Shown: positions 1-11,694 of the stretch, piece by piece
Layout: every line of letters starts with the position of its first letter
How positions within the stretch are numbered: the stretch's first letter is position 1
Origin: Cytidiella melzeri
Lineage: Eukaryota; Basidiomycota; Agaricomycetes; Polyporales; Irpicaceae
Length of the DNA: 64,000 nucleotides
NCBI GenBank assembly: GCA_022592445.1
Contig: JABYQR010000001.1
Location: forward strand, 496,001 to 560,000
Direction of reading: 5' to 3'
The notes under the pieces: generated by a model
Seen by the model: the letters and a program-made list of their open reading frames with translations, nothing else
Told to the model about the DNA's origin: nothing
The model's database searches: none
Translations under genes and position numbers: made by a program

Positions 1-2120
1 GAGAGCCGTCGTGGTCCTGCCAACACATTCGGCCGTCAATCTCTCTCCATGACGTACAAACCCGACACACACCTGATCAGTCATAATCATGATTTGCCCA
101 TAGCGCAGATCCTTGATGTCCTTATAGTCCTTGTTATGCTGCAGCCCCAGAATCTTCTTGATGCTCTGTATCTCCTCGTTCTTCATAATCTGGTCGTGCT
201 TCGCGTCTCGTACATTGAGAAGTTTGCCCCGAAGCGGGAAAACCCCATAGTTATCGCGCCCAATGACACTTAGACCTGCCACTGCAAGGGACTTGGCGGA
301 GTCTCCCTCGGTAAGGATCAGCGTGCATTCGCTGGCCTTTCTGGTACCAGCATTGTTGGCATCCGACAGCTTGGGGAGACCCTTAAGTCTGATTGACAAA
401 AGGCATTAGCCACGCGTCACACTAGGCGTAGTCATCGCATACCTGTTACGCCCTTTGCCATCTGTCTTCTTGAGCTCCTTGTCAGCCTTACGACTCGCCC
501 AGTTGAGGATCTCATCAATAATCGAGGACTTTTGGACTGCGGCATCAATTAACAACGATACCGTGTGAACACATACGTATATGAGCATACCTTTCTTCAG
601 GAACTCCTCTGACAGATGAGGCTTCGTACCGAACTTACTAGCAGGCAACGTCAGCGTTTCCTTCGTCTGACTGTCGAAGGTCGGGTTCTCGATCAGAGCG
701 TTCACGAAGATCCACATGTGGCTCTTGATGTGCGCGGGTTTAACCTGGGCACCCCTGTTCTTCTTCTGAATGGAAGTTAACAGATTCTTCGCCAATTGGT
801 CGGCAATGGTCGTAACGTGTGTACCGCCCTTTATGGTCGCAATGGAATTCGCGAATGCGACATGCTGGAACGTCCCATCTGAGACCGCGAAGGCAATCTC
901 CCAGCGGTCCCCGATACTCTCGTAGATCATCGTCGGCTTAGCCTGAGCTGCACCACCAGATTCTTCCGCTGCCTTCTCCGCCGCTGAGTTCAAGTATAAC
1001 TCAACGTATTGCTTGAAGCCAGCGATCTTGATACGTTCGTCGTTTAGAAAAACCTTGACTTTCTTCGTCGTGCCAGCCAAATCATACACACGCTTCTGAA
1101 GCAGCGCGAGCGTGTCCTCGTCAATCCTGTCCATCCCGAATCGCTTAAGGTCAGGCTTGAAGGTCACCCGAGTGTATTCGTCTCTCGCGTTCTTCGTGAT
1201 TTTCGCCTTCCCCATCTTCTGCATGTTGTCAGACCAGGTCTGCACGTACCGTTGCTGGGTATTCTTGTCGGCGGTATCAACGGTGAACTCTGTCGAGTAG
1301 ATGTTCGCAAGTTTGGCTCCATATCCATTACGTCCTCCCGTAAGCTTCTTTTCGTCGTCGTCGTAGTTGCTCGACGAAAGAAGGTGGCCGAAGATGAGCT
1401 CGGGGATGTATATTTTCTCGCGAGAGTGCATCTCTATGGGTATACCGCGGCCATTGTTGTAGACAGAGATCGTATTGTCTTCTGGGTTGATGGTCACTTT
1501 GACGGTGTCCATGTTGGGGTCGTTGATCTAAAGGTTCATAAGTTCGGTCGTCTCGTTACGAAATGATTGAATTACCTTGTTGTCAGCGGCATTTACTAGT
1601 ATCTCGTCTACAATCTTGAAGAAGCCCGGTACGTACGTGACCTCCCGGTTGACCATCCTTTTGTTTTCGGAGTCCCAGACCCACATGTGTTGGGTAATCT
1701 GCTCCACGCTTCCGATATATGAATCCGGTCGTTTGAGTATGTGCTCGAGTTGCGTGAGCTATAGGGCAGTTAGTATGCGCATTTTGACGCGTTGATGCGT
1801 TCTTGTGGTGCATCACTAACCTTCTGATACGTCTCAGACGCGGTCTTCTTCTTCGTAGGGCCAGTCTTGCTCGGTCCAGGAGCATCGTCGTCATTGGACT
1901 CTGCTTCAACCTCGCTGGCGTCGTTCTCCTTGTCCGCAACGCTTTTCTTCTTCGTAGCCTTCGTGGTCTTCGGGACTGCTTTGGCGGCGGGCTTCGAGGT
2001 GGGCTTCAAGGCAGTCTTCTTAGGCGGAGCCTTCGCTGTTTTCTTCGCTACAGGAGCATAGCCATCAGACTCAGAGCCAGACACGTCGAGGTCGAAAACC
2101 TCGTCCTCCGAGTCACTCAT
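1..2120 (-). CDS. TOP2: DNA topoisomerase II, N-terminal part (partial)
   Basis: Type IIA topoisomerase, the nuclear ATP-dependent enzyme that passes one duplex through another. The gene reads leftward and runs off the window edge. Exons inferred from GT-AG consensus: 2120-1821, 1758-1576, 1527-591, 536-443, 388-73 and 16-1. The acidic/lysine-rich N-terminus (about 100 residues) precedes the GHKL ATPase region, where GGRNGYGAKLANIYS is the ATP-binding signature, followed by the transducer domain. The TOPRIM domain begins with EGDSAKSLAVAGL; its second acidic motif DHDGS is assembled across the last intron, with the D-Q before it and DHDGS in the final 16 bases. The start is the first ATG of the acidic exon. 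It is divergent from the methyltransferase gene. No frameshift is seen. Identification is secure; only the splice borders are inferred. Confidence 0.95.
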
Positions 2121-2463
2121 GTCGGCGCTGCGTATATCGTAGCAGGTGTTGGTAGAATGAGCGTCGTGGCTGCAGAGCAGCCTAGAGATGTTGGTCGTTC
2201 AACAAATCGCGACCGTGATAGCGCCCAGACGCGTCGTACCGCGCTACACGTGATCCGTGACATGTGCTGAGTTTGTACATATTATGCTGAGGCCTCTGAA
2301 TTCAACAGGAGCAAACAAAAACCTCCCATGACAAATTGAAGCCTTGACTCCCTTCCTTTTCAGAATCATCTTACGACACTGGTGAGCACCGTCCTTGCGC
2401 ATTGTAGCTGAAGGAACATCATTCCTAAACGTGCTATAGATTTGCAGTGCTGTAGATAGGCAG
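2121..2463. other. Divergent intergenic region TOP2 / methyltransferase
   Basis: 343 bases between two divergent starts, so it should hold both promoters. No tRNA, repeat or convincing conserved element was recognised. Confidence 0.5.
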
Positions 2464-3723
2464 ATGGCCATTTCTGCCTCAGATGCTCCCACAGTCAAGC
2501 TTCCTCCCATACGCCAGATCAAATCTACTTCAATTGCCGATCTCCTCGATGCGATACAGTACTTGACGCTATTATACAATCCAGAAATTCGTGGTAGCTG
2601 CCTCATAGATAAACAGATATGCCCATTGCATTTTGGCGCACGACCTCGCTCTCCACGTTCGCCTCGTCGGAGCCTCGACGCACTCAAATATCACGTTGAT
2701 ACTGAGTTGACAGTCATCCGAGCGGACTCTTTCGAGCGAGCGTACGCTATGCAATGGCTGACTGCGGTTGTCTCTCAAGCAATGTACTTGGAGGAGGATA
2801 GCGAGCATGTGGAAACACTCGTACAAGACGCCGCTAGTCTTATTGCGATTTGCGCTGGCGCAGCCTCAGCCGGAATCCGCTCTCGCATCTTTACCTTTTC
2901 AAATGCCTTGAGCTCAGAAAAACCAGAGATTAAGGTCAGAATAACAGATCTACCGCTTGACAACCAGGACTATTCTACAGTCGGTGCACAGACGTGGGGC
3001 GGTGCATGCCTTCTCGCCGACATGATCACTCAGTCTCCTCCCCATTTTGGACTACCTGCGGCTGGAGGAAGGGCACCTAGAATACTCGAACTTGGCGCAG
3101 GGACAGGCTTGGTAGGCCTAGCAGTTGGAAAACTGCTGTCTTCTCTCGGCACTACCGCGGAGATCGTCACCACAGACTTCCAACCTGCAGTACTAAAGAA
3201 CTTGAGCAAAAATATCGCAGCCAACTTCCTCCATCCTACATCCGCAGAATCAGTATCCATTACTTCCCATTTCCTTGAGTGGTCCAATCCTCCTACCTCA
3301 GCTACACCTCCCTTCGACAAGCCTTTCGATATCATCTACGGTGCAGACATCATCTACGAGCTCGAACACGCTCTATGGATCAAGACATGTGTCGAGAGAT
3401 TCCTCCGCAAGCCATCGCTCGGCTCGCTCGAGTTTCATTTTCCCCCTGAAACCCCGACTATGGCCTCCGTATTGCACCCTCGCTTCCACCTTGTTTTGCC
3501 GCTCCGCGCGACACACTCCGCCGAGTCCATGACCATCGAGGAAGTCTTTCCGTTTGCGCCCTCCGTCTGCGCGGGCTGGGACTCATCTGATAGTGACGCA
3601 TCGTCCGCGCATGACCTCACGCTTGCTATAACAGCGAAGGAAGACATTGTCTGCCGGGATGCTGTGTGGTCAAACGATGCGCGAGAGGTGGAATACATTC
3701 ATTACGTTATTTCATGGATTTGA
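2464..3723 (+). CDS. METTL21-like (Methyltransf_16) SAM-dependent methyltransferase
   Basis: A 419-residue protein read from one uninterrupted frame. The core carries the SAM-binding motif I LELGAGTGLVGLAVG (about residue 205), a motif around TTDFQPAVLKNLSKNI, and a later DIIYGADIIYE segment, the arrangement seen in the METTL21/EFM family of protein-lysine methyltransferases. The N-terminal 150 residues are poorly conserved. The C-terminal part contains an acidic patch before the final strand segment. The family usually modifies elongation factors, ribosomal proteins or chaperones, but the substrate here cannot be read from sequence. It is divergent from TOP2 and convergent with the ABCF gene (249 bases between stops). 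A small intron near 2590-2615 cannot be excluded. Confidence 0.8.
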   Translation: MAISASDAPTVKLPPIRQIKSTSIADLLDAIQYLTLLYNPEIRGSCLIDKQICPLHFGARPRSPRSPRRSLDALKYHVDTELTVIRADSFERAYAMQWLTAVVSQAMYLEEDSEHVETLVQDAASLIAICAGAASAGIRSRIFTFSNALSSEKPEIKVRITDLPLDNQDYSTVGAQTWGGACLLADMITQSPPHFGLPAAGGRAPRILELGAGTGLVGLAVGKLLSSLGTTAEIVTTDFQPAVLKNLSKNIAANFLHPTSAESVSITSHFLEWSNPPTSATPPFDKPFDIIYGADIIYELEHALWIKTCVERFLRKPSLGSLEFHFPPETPTMASVLHPRFHLVLPLRATHSAESMTIEEVFPFAPSVCAGWDSSDSDASSAHDLTLAITAKEDIVCRDAVWSNDAREVEYIHYVISWI

Positions 3724-3972
3724 AGTATAAACTCTTCGGTTTGTTAGCACTAGAAGTAAACTTACACAGTAGAACCAGCTTTTGGCAAGACGACAACATC
3801 TAGAACGTAGATTGTGGTAACACATGCTACTTCTTGCCACACTCGATTTGTAATCACACTATAGAATACACTGTATGTATACGGCAGCGTAGATTATACA
3901 AGTTGCAGCTAAATTCATACCGAGAAGTGGGCAAAGGAAAGGTGTATCCGTCTAGCCTGACGAATACAGAGA

Positions 3973-6900
3973 TCAAGGCTTGGCTTTGACGTTGCTCACA
4001 ATCAGGCTCTGTAGAATAGCTCGGTAAGACTCTGACTGGATAAGTACAAGAATTCGTACCTTGTATGCCTGGACATCACCCTTGAACTGGGAGAAAGTAC
4101 CATCGGCGCACACCCACAGCTGTGACGACGGCCTTAGCAAAGCACGACAGACAACAGTATCAGGCCACTCACTTCCTTCGCTACAGTAGTGATGAAGCGT
4201 TCGTCGTGAGAAATAACGATGACACCTCCGTTCCATGTCTTAAGTGCCGTCATCAAAGCATCCAAACCCTACAATACTGCATTGTGAGCATACCTTCTTA
4301 AACACCGATAAAACGACACACCTCAATATCCAAGTGGTTAGTAGGCTGAAGCCAGCGAGTTAGCGTTGTATTGCATTTACATCAAGGTAGCACTCGCACC
4401 TCATCGAGTAGAAGTACATGTGGTCTCTGCAAGCTCAACAGCGCAAACGCCACGCGAGACTTCTGACCACCAGACAGTGTTCCTATCACTTGCAGGCTTC
4501 ACGGATGCAAATGGTCAGTGTGATTGACAGTACCAAGGTAAGTGAGACACTTGCCCAGTCATACCGCTGATTTGGAAGTTACCCAGATGCGAACGATACT
4601 CCTGCTCAGTTTTTCCTGGAAATTTGCTCGCCAAGAACTGCACAGGACTCATCGTCGGAATAAGGTTGTCGACGTGGTGCTGCGCGAAGTATCCACTGCA
4701 GACGTATGTCAGATGCATTCAAGAGGCGACTCTCGTTGAAGAAGATGCTTACATGCGCAAACGACCGTTCTGGGTGACATGTCCCGCCAAAGGCTTCACG
4801 TCGCCAATGAGCAGTTTGATGCTGCCCGTATTTCTAAGTAAACACACACACAGCCCTCGACCTGAAACGACTTACAGCGTGGATTTTCCGGCACCGTTAG
4901 GCCCAACGATGGCTATTCTCGAATCAAGACCGACATCAAAATTGATACCCTTCAGCAGGACTCTTTCAGGGGTGTAACCGAAAGTGACTTCATTCAGCTG
5001 CAAAACGGGTGGTGAGATTTTCTCTGTCTCTGGGAACTTGAACGTCTCCGTCTCATCGACTTCTGGTGGAGTAAGTTCAGGAAGCTGTTAACTCAGGCCG
5101 GTGATCAGCTAATGGAACATTGCGAAACAGAATGCCTACCGACCTTCTCCAAGATCTTGATTTTCGACTGTGCTTGAGCTGCGCGGTTGGCGTTGTACCT
5201 CCACCTGTCGATGAACGCTTGCAAATGCTTGCGGTATTCCATTTGTGTGTCATACTCCTTCCGCAGATTTCTGTCGCGCTCAGTTTTTGTCGAGTAAAAT
5301 TGGATGAAATTGCTACACGAGACCTGTTAGTGCAAGCGTGCAATGGGCAAGAGCTATGCCCGCTTACCCCTTGTAGTAATCAAGACGAGCAGAGTGCATG
5401 TGAATGATATCGGTGGCCACGGCATCCCTGAAACAACAATTGAGCTACGGAAGGTTTGTTGTGTAGATTTACTGACAAAAATGCTCGGTCATGAGATCTT
5501 CAGGGACAAATTCGTCAGAGAAATCCATAGCTGAGAGCCACTGTATAGCTCACACAACAAGGAGGGTACCCGGCCATGTCTGAAGGTAATCTTCGAGCCA
5601 AGCCAGCGCGTTCAAGTCAACTATAGTGATAGCTTAGTAGAAAGCTCTCATGAAGAGAAATCTGACTTACTATGATTGGAAGGCTCATCAAGAAGTAGGA
5701 GAGCTGGCTATAGAAGTCATCAGAGGCGTAAGTTTGGCAGGTTGTACCAGAGGCTACCTTCACAAACAATGCACGAGCAAGTGCTAGTCGCATCCTCCAA
5801 CCTCCAGAGAACGATTTAGTAGGCCGCGACTGATCTGCTTCGCTAAATCCTAGACCTAATTATGGCAGTCAGTGTATGAAAATCGAGACCCAATGCAAAG
5901 ACCGACCGGCGAGGAGAGCGGCAGCTCTTGCTGGTCCACTTTCAGCCTCCATCTCAGCGAGACGAGCGTGAACCTCTGTAAGGCGTGTTTGTGCCTCATC
6001 TCTAGCGTCCTCGAACCGCTTCTCGTCATTTTCTGCTTCCAGCTCCTGTAGTTTAGCGTTGAGCGTTGCCTCTTCCCGCAGCAGAGTGTCCCGCCACACG
6101 TCAGCCTTGAGCACAGAATCAATTGCTAAAGTATCGTCGCCGACAATCTATCCCGAGCGTCAATGGACGTTCGAGTATTGAGTGAATACACGCACCTCCT
6201 GCTCGACAAAAAGAATGGTGATGTGGGATGGAATAGGAACTTCTCGGAGTGCGATATGGCGAAGGAGCGTAGACTTTCCGACACCGTTTCGGCCGATGAG
6301 ACCATATCGGCGACCATGTGCAAGAGTGAGCGATGCACCAGACCTAGAAGACAGTCAAACTAAGACCACACGGGCGATATGTGGACACGCACAAGATACG
6401 GTTTGAACCGAAGTTGACATCGATAGTAGGTAGATGAATGTCCTTTGACTTGTTTTTGGATGCGGCTGCAGCATCGAGGGGATTGATCTTCATGAACATC
6501 TCCTCGTATGTTTGCTAAAAATGCATTTCTATACCTGAGCGAATTTGTGAGTGAGTAAAGTCTGTCCGTACCTGCTTCTTGTGCTGGTCGAGCAGTTTGG
6601 AACCTTCGTACAGATCCCTCCGTGCACGCTTCTCAATCTTAGCCTGCAGAAGTACGATTCAGAGAGAGATAATTTCTGGTCATTATTATGACGGACCCTA
6701 AGCTTGGTCTCCTGCTTCTCAAGTTTCTTCATGTCTACCCGCGAAGCTCTGATGGGCGCATTGAACACTCATTTCCTCGAACAGCACAACTTGTCACTCA
6801 CTTCCCCTTATTTATGCTTTCCAAGTCCACACCCTCGCCAAGGGCTATGGTGTTACTCATAACGGCTGTCTTGCTAAGGTCCATGACCTTGTCAAGTCGC

Positions 6901-7193
6901 ACTAAGCCATTCGTTGTACCCGCCTTGTTCCTCTCAGCACGCTTCTGCAAAGGCTCCTCCAGCATCCTGCCGAGCTTATCCATGAGTTTGTCGAGCTGGC
7001 CATCTCCATTTGAACGAGAGGAAGAGGGCGCTGCTGAATCCAATATGGTTCTTGTAACTTGCAAGACATCTTCATCTTCGGCAGCATCGTCCAAGTCCAT
7101 GAGGTACCCAGATAGGTACTGCACGATGATTTCGTCAGTTCCAGGAAGAGCCGAACGAATCTCTTCCGCGATATCGGACTCGAACACATTCAT
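3973..7193 (-). CDS. GCN20: ABCF-type ATPase, Gcn20/ABCF3 homologue
   Basis: A soluble twin-ATPase protein without membrane spans, of the family that in yeast works with Gcn1 on ribosomes to activate Gcn2 in amino-acid starvation. At least ten short introns divide the gene. The N-terminus ([18 protein letters not shown]) is the Gcn20/ABCF3-type extension, followed by a charged helix ([20 protein letters not shown]). ABC1 has Walker [10 protein letters not shown] (about 6290), signature [17 protein letters not shown] (about 5800) and Walker [12 protein letters not shown] (about 5680), the last split by an intron. ABC2 has Walker [10 protein letters not shown] (about 4895), signature [16 protein letters not shown] (about 4460) and LLLDEPTNHLD (about 4410). 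The protein ends with [15 protein letters not shown]. All nucleotide-binding motifs are intact. The closest alternative would be another ABCF subfamily; the N-terminus favours Gcn20. Confidence 0.93.
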
Positions 7194-7718
7194 GCTGGCT
7201 GCTGTAATGTTTACGGGAAGAGGAGTGCTTGGGTCGAGTTACTAGTAGTAAGTACTGGCTGTATTGGACGGCCTGTGATCAGTTAGACGCCAAGCGCGGA
7301 CAAATTTGATGCGCCATTCACTCAGTAGAGTTCGGGCTGTCAGAGTTTCCAACTCAACTCCGAGACTCTAGTCGTCGTCTCTCCAAGTGGTCCGGGAAAT
7401 GTCCACCTCTGTCATATAAGGCATTCAGGGTCGAGTGTCCTTTGGCAGCTGCACCTCTCCCAAAGTTGTTTTCGGGTTTCAACCACAGCCTGGTTATCGT
7501 TATCCACAGTCTACACATCTAGTTATCTCCGGCATTCACTCCAGCTCTTCACGGTTCTTCGACCGACGCTTGCCCGTTCTTCCGGGAGACGAGACTTTGC
7601 TGCCGGGCAACGGGACGCCGTAGCTCGGGCGGATCCTTGCTCAGCTTATCTGCGCGGTCTCTAAACCCGGCGAAGGCCCTTCGGGAATCCAATCTCTTGT
7701 CCTCCACCGTCCTCTTCA
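7194..7718. other. Divergent intergenic region ABCF / proline dehydrogenase
   Basis: 525 bases between two divergent starts, GC-rich near the proline dehydrogenase side. Pyrimidine-rich stretches lie before the ATG at 7719. No RNA gene or repeat was recognised. Confidence 0.5.
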
Positions 7719-9843
7719 ATGTCGACTAGGCTGCTCTTGAGAGCTATACACCGCATACAACCATGTCCACTGGCTCGCTCACTGTTGTTTCGACCTCCTG
7801 GCTACCATGGGTCCTCTAGTCGGTTCTTGCCATTTGGCCTAGTCTCTGGCATGGTCGTCACTACTTCGGTCATAATACTCGGTACGCAAGATCGTGTACA
7901 TGCGGACGCAGAAGAGCTACCAACAGACAAGACACCAGCAACACAACCCCTGTCTTCGCTACTTAGGTCATATATTGTATACGCGATGTGTTCGATCCCA
8001 TTTCTTGTGGACTACTCTCCGACTATTCTATCGACATGTCTATCGATTCCCATACTACAATCGGTTACGGAAGCCTTTGTACGCGTGACTTTCTTTGAAC
8101 AGGTGAATTTTCAGTCGACTGCCTGTGCTTGTATGCGAGCTCAACTACTTTCTAGTTTGTAGGTGCTGAAACCGCTGAGGACGCAATCCCGTTACTCGAA
8201 CGCTTCCGCTCGGAGAACAAAGGATGTTTGTTTGCATACAGCGTGGAGGTAGACGAGGACGAAGCAGCTGGCAAAGGCAAGCTGAAAGGCAATGACCGGC
8301 AGCCAGTACACAAACAGATTGTACAGGAGATGATACATAGCATTGACGTGGCTGCAGACTTTGAGGACAAACATAGAGTCGGTAGAAGCCAGAGAGGGAG
8401 GCGAACATGGGTTGCCATCAAGCTGGTACGTTCATTGTTTTCCATAAGGTTTTTACGCTGACATTATCGCCTCAGACCGCCCTTGTACCCGATCATCACA
8501 TTTTGACAAGGCTGTCCCAGTATTTGGTTGAACACAGATCCAGCTGGTCGTCGGTTCCCTTCCCTGGTACTCCTCAACCCTCGGACCTCGACGTGCTAGA
8601 TAATCACCATCGTTTGGCACGCAACACGCTCACTGCTGAAGATATCACGGTGTTGAGAGAGTTACGTGCGGATTTGGAATCGATATGTCGGCGTGCGTCC
8701 CAACGTAATGTGAGAGTCATCTTCGACGCCGAACACAGGTGAGTGCTCACACTTCCGCATGGGAAGACATAAGCTCATGGTAATTTACATTTATAGCTGG
8801 TACCAAGTATGTTACTATCTCGCGCAAAAACCTCCAGCAGACTGACACTTGGACTATAGCCAGCCGTTGACGCTTTTGTCATATCCCTCATGTCACAGTT
8901 CAACCGACAGACCACACAGGGCTCGTCTTCATCAGTACAGCCGCTAGTTTATAATACGTTCCAAGCTTACCTTCGAAGGTACAATCCTATACACCTCACA
9001 AATCTTTGAGAGTAGCTTACGCCTATCCAGAAATACTGAACACCTAAAGCAAAGCTTGCGCGCCGCGAAGAAAGGAGGCTACGCTTTGGGAGTTAAGCTG
9101 GTTCGTGGAGCATATCATCCTCAGGAGTCACAAGCGCATTCTAGCACCCTTTCAATCTCACCTGAGAACCTCCCCCCAGTCTGGCCTGTCAAGGCTGAAA
9201 CAGACGACTGTTACAACGCCTGCGCACAACTTTTGCTAGACGCTATCGCAGACGACATTGCTCACACGTCAACGACTAGCTCGTGGAAGAATTTGATTGG
9301 GATGAGGTCGGCATCTGCTCAGTCCACGGAATCAGTACCAAAGGTTGGAGTCCTGTTTGGCACTCATAACTGGGAAAGCTCCAAGTTGATTCTCGACGGT
9401 CTCGTTTCTCGTGGAATTGCACAAGTGGAAGGAAAGACGGCGGACGGGGAGCCTCTGTTGAAGATTAATGACGAGGTCACTGAACGATTGACCATGGCAC
9501 AACTATACGGTAGGCGAAAGCGTTATTGTTCGCCATCGAGAGGCCATCTGATATGGCTTTCCCGCTGCAGGTATGCACGATGACTTGACTCAGTATCTTG
9601 TACAGCGGACAAGAACGTCGCTGCCCTTCGTGATCAAGTATGTTCCCTATGGGTCGTTGAGAGAGGCAAGTGTTCATGGTGTCTTGAAAGCCTGCATGAG
9701 TGCTTAGTTTTCGGGTCCGATAGGTTCTCCCATACCTGGGTCGCAGAGCGATAGAGAACAAATCCGTGTTGGGAGAGGGGGCAGCCGCAGAGGAACGCAA
9801 GAGAGCATGGGAGGGAGTGAAGGCGAAGCTTTTCGGTGCGTAA
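7719..9843 (+). CDS. PUT1: Mitochondrial proline dehydrogenase (proline oxidase)
   Basis: FAD enzyme oxidising proline to pyrroline-5-carboxylate at the inner mitochondrial membrane. Exons: 7719-8102, 8156-8425, 8476-8738, 8797-8806, 8860-8978, 9031-9509, 9571-9665 and 9724-9843. They sum to 1740 nt, a closed frame of 579 residues. The basic N-terminus (MSTRLLLRAIHRIQPCPLARS) looks like a mitochondrial targeting signal. Barrel motifs are clear: WYQPAVDAF, PLVYNTFQAYLRR, GVKLVRGAYHPQE, GVLFGTHNWES, and the C-terminal LPYLGRRAIEN. Two splice oddities are needed: a 10-nt exon (8797-8806), and a GC-AG intron at 9666-9723 with donor GCAAGT. The next locus, a broken glyoxalase, lies tail to tail with it. 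The call is firm, exon borders are inferred. Confidence 0.92.
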
Positions 9844-9892
9844 TGTAAGGGTAACGCGCACCATGTAGAATTGCATTTATTTCGCGCCGATT

Positions 9893-10492
9893 GAATACAT
9901 CTATGCCTCAGCAACGCTAGGAATCATCTTGACCCAGCGGTCAATTCAGAAGGAAAGGCGGGCCACGGGATGCCGAGCTTGTTCGGAGCTCAGCACGCGA
10001 TCCAAAACGAAGGCAACGGAGCCTTTTCTTGAACAACACGCCGAGAAACTGAAACGAGCGCAGGCCTCCCCGATGTTGGGTGCGGCGATCGCGATGCGAC
10101 CAGCTTCAAGTCTGGGTTCGGCGTTGCCGCTGGCGCCAGTAGCCCGCATGTTGGTCGGGGTCGTTCTCAGCGCCGTGATTGTGAGTGAGTTCGAGGACGC
10201 CCTCGCAAATTTACCTGCTTGGGACTTTTCTTCAGCTGTCACGGTACCGCCGGTGGTATCGATAGCCAAGAAGTAGAGGGTGAAGCTGCTCGCTCGATGT
10301 GGAGGGTTGATTTTGAATGTTTCGTGTCGCTGATCTAGCTGGTTTCCTCACCTGCGATGACCCCCAAGCCGAATACACAGTGGGAGTCTTTGAGATAACG
10401 AAGGAGCCAAATTGCAGAAATGAGAGACGTTCGTCGGTGAACAGCTCGATCGACAACTTTGGGTTCTTGACATACATTATCGCGCGGTAAAA
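9893..10492 (-). pseudogene. GLO1: Glyoxalase I (lactoylglutathione lyase) pseudogene
   Basis: Pieces of one glyoxalase I domain lie in order on the minus strand but in alternating frames. In order: MYVKNPKLSIEL and FTLYFLAIDTTGG, then (shifted frame) LELTHNHGAENDPD, then GNAEPRLEAGRIAIAAPN with IGEACARF, then (shifted) FLGVLFKKR, then VAFVLD. In the family LELTHN carries the metal-binding Glu, and GFGHIAIAV carries a metal-binding His; here the latter reads EAGRIAIAA, so the His is an Arg. The usual DPDGYWIEI end is missing. Several indels plus a lost ligand argue for real decay rather than a sequencing slip. The ancestral enzyme detoxified methylglyoxal with glutathione. An intact copy elsewhere would be expected. 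Confidence 0.8.
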
Positions 10493-10937
10493 CTAGCCTG
10501 AGAGCGTGATTGCTTCACCAACAAGTCACAGGGTGTGGGCACTCTGAAACCTTTCAAGGTGGAGCTAATTTATGAAGGTAGTATGCGTACGGCGAGAAAC
10601 GGAGTTGAGATATGAGTTTGAGAGCCAGAGATAAGAACCGATTTGTATCAGCTGCGAGAGTTTCGCAAGTGTGAACAGTCTCCACGTCGACGTTGCTAAC
10701 TTGACCGCTGCGGTGAAGGTAGACCCTAATCCACAATTTATCACAGATGGTGTATATTTGTAGTTCGAGGTCTTTGTAAAGGCGGCACCAACAAAGCGCC
10801 ATAACTACAGACAGCTATGTAGTGAAATAATTGCAGACATCAGATGGCAGGAATCAGCAGTGAGGCAATACAGCACAGGAGCTAACCAACTTAAGACATT
10901 CTCAACCCCTATGTTTCAGGACACATAAAACTACATA
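10493..10937. other. Region upstream of the glyoxalase pseudogene, no supported gene
   Basis: An 82-codon minus-strand frame (10802-10554) lies here but shows no recognisable family or splice context. It could be an upstream relic of the glyoxalase locus. It marks the left border of the repeat island. Confidence 0.35.
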
Positions 10938-11192
10938 GTGCCCCTTGCCACCATCCTCATACCTTAGCACATTCCCATTTCTCCCGGTTTTGTCATTGCT
11001 TCAGCACTGGTTGGTAAGTACATTGTTGTCCATGTTGCACTCACCTTGGGTCACTCTACTAAATTTTCAGTCCTCATATTCCAAACTGTGTAAAGCCCCT
11101 TGCCACCTCTGCACACCCCTTTGCTCCATTTGGTCTCACTGCTCCAGCACTGGTTGGTAAGCACATTGTTACCCACATTGCACTTGCCTAGC
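10938..11192 (+). repeat. Two diverged ~150-bp direct repeat units
   Basis: Two units share CCCCTTGCCACC (10941 and 11096) and then CAGCACTGGTTGGTAAG followed by ACATTGTT (11002 and 11145). The order of landmarks is the same in both, so this is an old tandem duplication of about 145-155 bases with small indels. No coding sense was seen in it. Confidence 0.6.
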
Positions 11193-11268
11193 ACCTCTGT
11201 ACTGAAAGTGTTCTTACTGCCAGCTGTCTTACTGTCTTTGCAAACCCTCTACAACCCTCTATACTGGC

Positions 11269-11694
11269 ATGTGGTTCTCAACTATCTTCTTCATGGTTGC
11301 TGCTGTCATCACCGGAGCATCATATATGGTGGCTGCCATTCCGTACAACAGAAGACAATCCAGCAATTCAATTTCCCACACCAGCTTGAAAAGGAGCCAA
11401 AGTCTTTTTCTCAATAAAATCTTTCAACCAAATCATCCCCTCACCGCACCACCATCGAAAAGAAAATTTGAAGCCGCAGCAAGACGCTTGGAGAAACTAG
11501 ACATAAACACCACGTATACCCCTATGTGGCACCGGATGAACATGCAGAATCTAAGTTGGAGGGGAGACTTGACCCAAGCTGAGCAGGACATGTTGACTGT
11601 GATTGAATATATAAGGTGCCTCCCTGATAATAGTGCATTGAAGGCCATGTATCATGCTGGAGAGGTTATAAGATATATGTCAAAGGGCAAGTAG
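11269..11694 (+). CDS. Unrecognised 141-residue ORF in the repeat island
   Basis: I do not recognise this protein. It opens with a hydrophobic stretch (MWFSTIFFMVAAVITGASYMV, a possible signal anchor), then a basic Ser/Asn-rich part and a helix-forming charged C-terminal half ending in RYMSKGK. It follows the two-unit repeat directly and lies in low-complexity, AT-richer DNA with no intron-bearing host gene nearby. It may be a transposon-derived reading frame or chance. The charged second half (about residues 65-141) looks more protein-like than its surroundings. Confidence 0.3.
   Translation: MWFSTIFFMVAAVITGASYMVAAIPYNRRQSSNSISHTSLKRSQSLFLNKIFQPNHPLTAPPSKRKFEAAARRLEKLDINTTYTPMWHRMNMQNLSWRGDLTQAEQDMLTVIEYIRCLPDNSALKAMYHAGEVIRYMSKGK

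Noticed and set aside
9929..10276. 115-codon plus-strand frame after proline dehydrogenase
   Set aside because: The minus strand of the same bases holds recognisable glyoxalase fragments, so the plus frame is chance.
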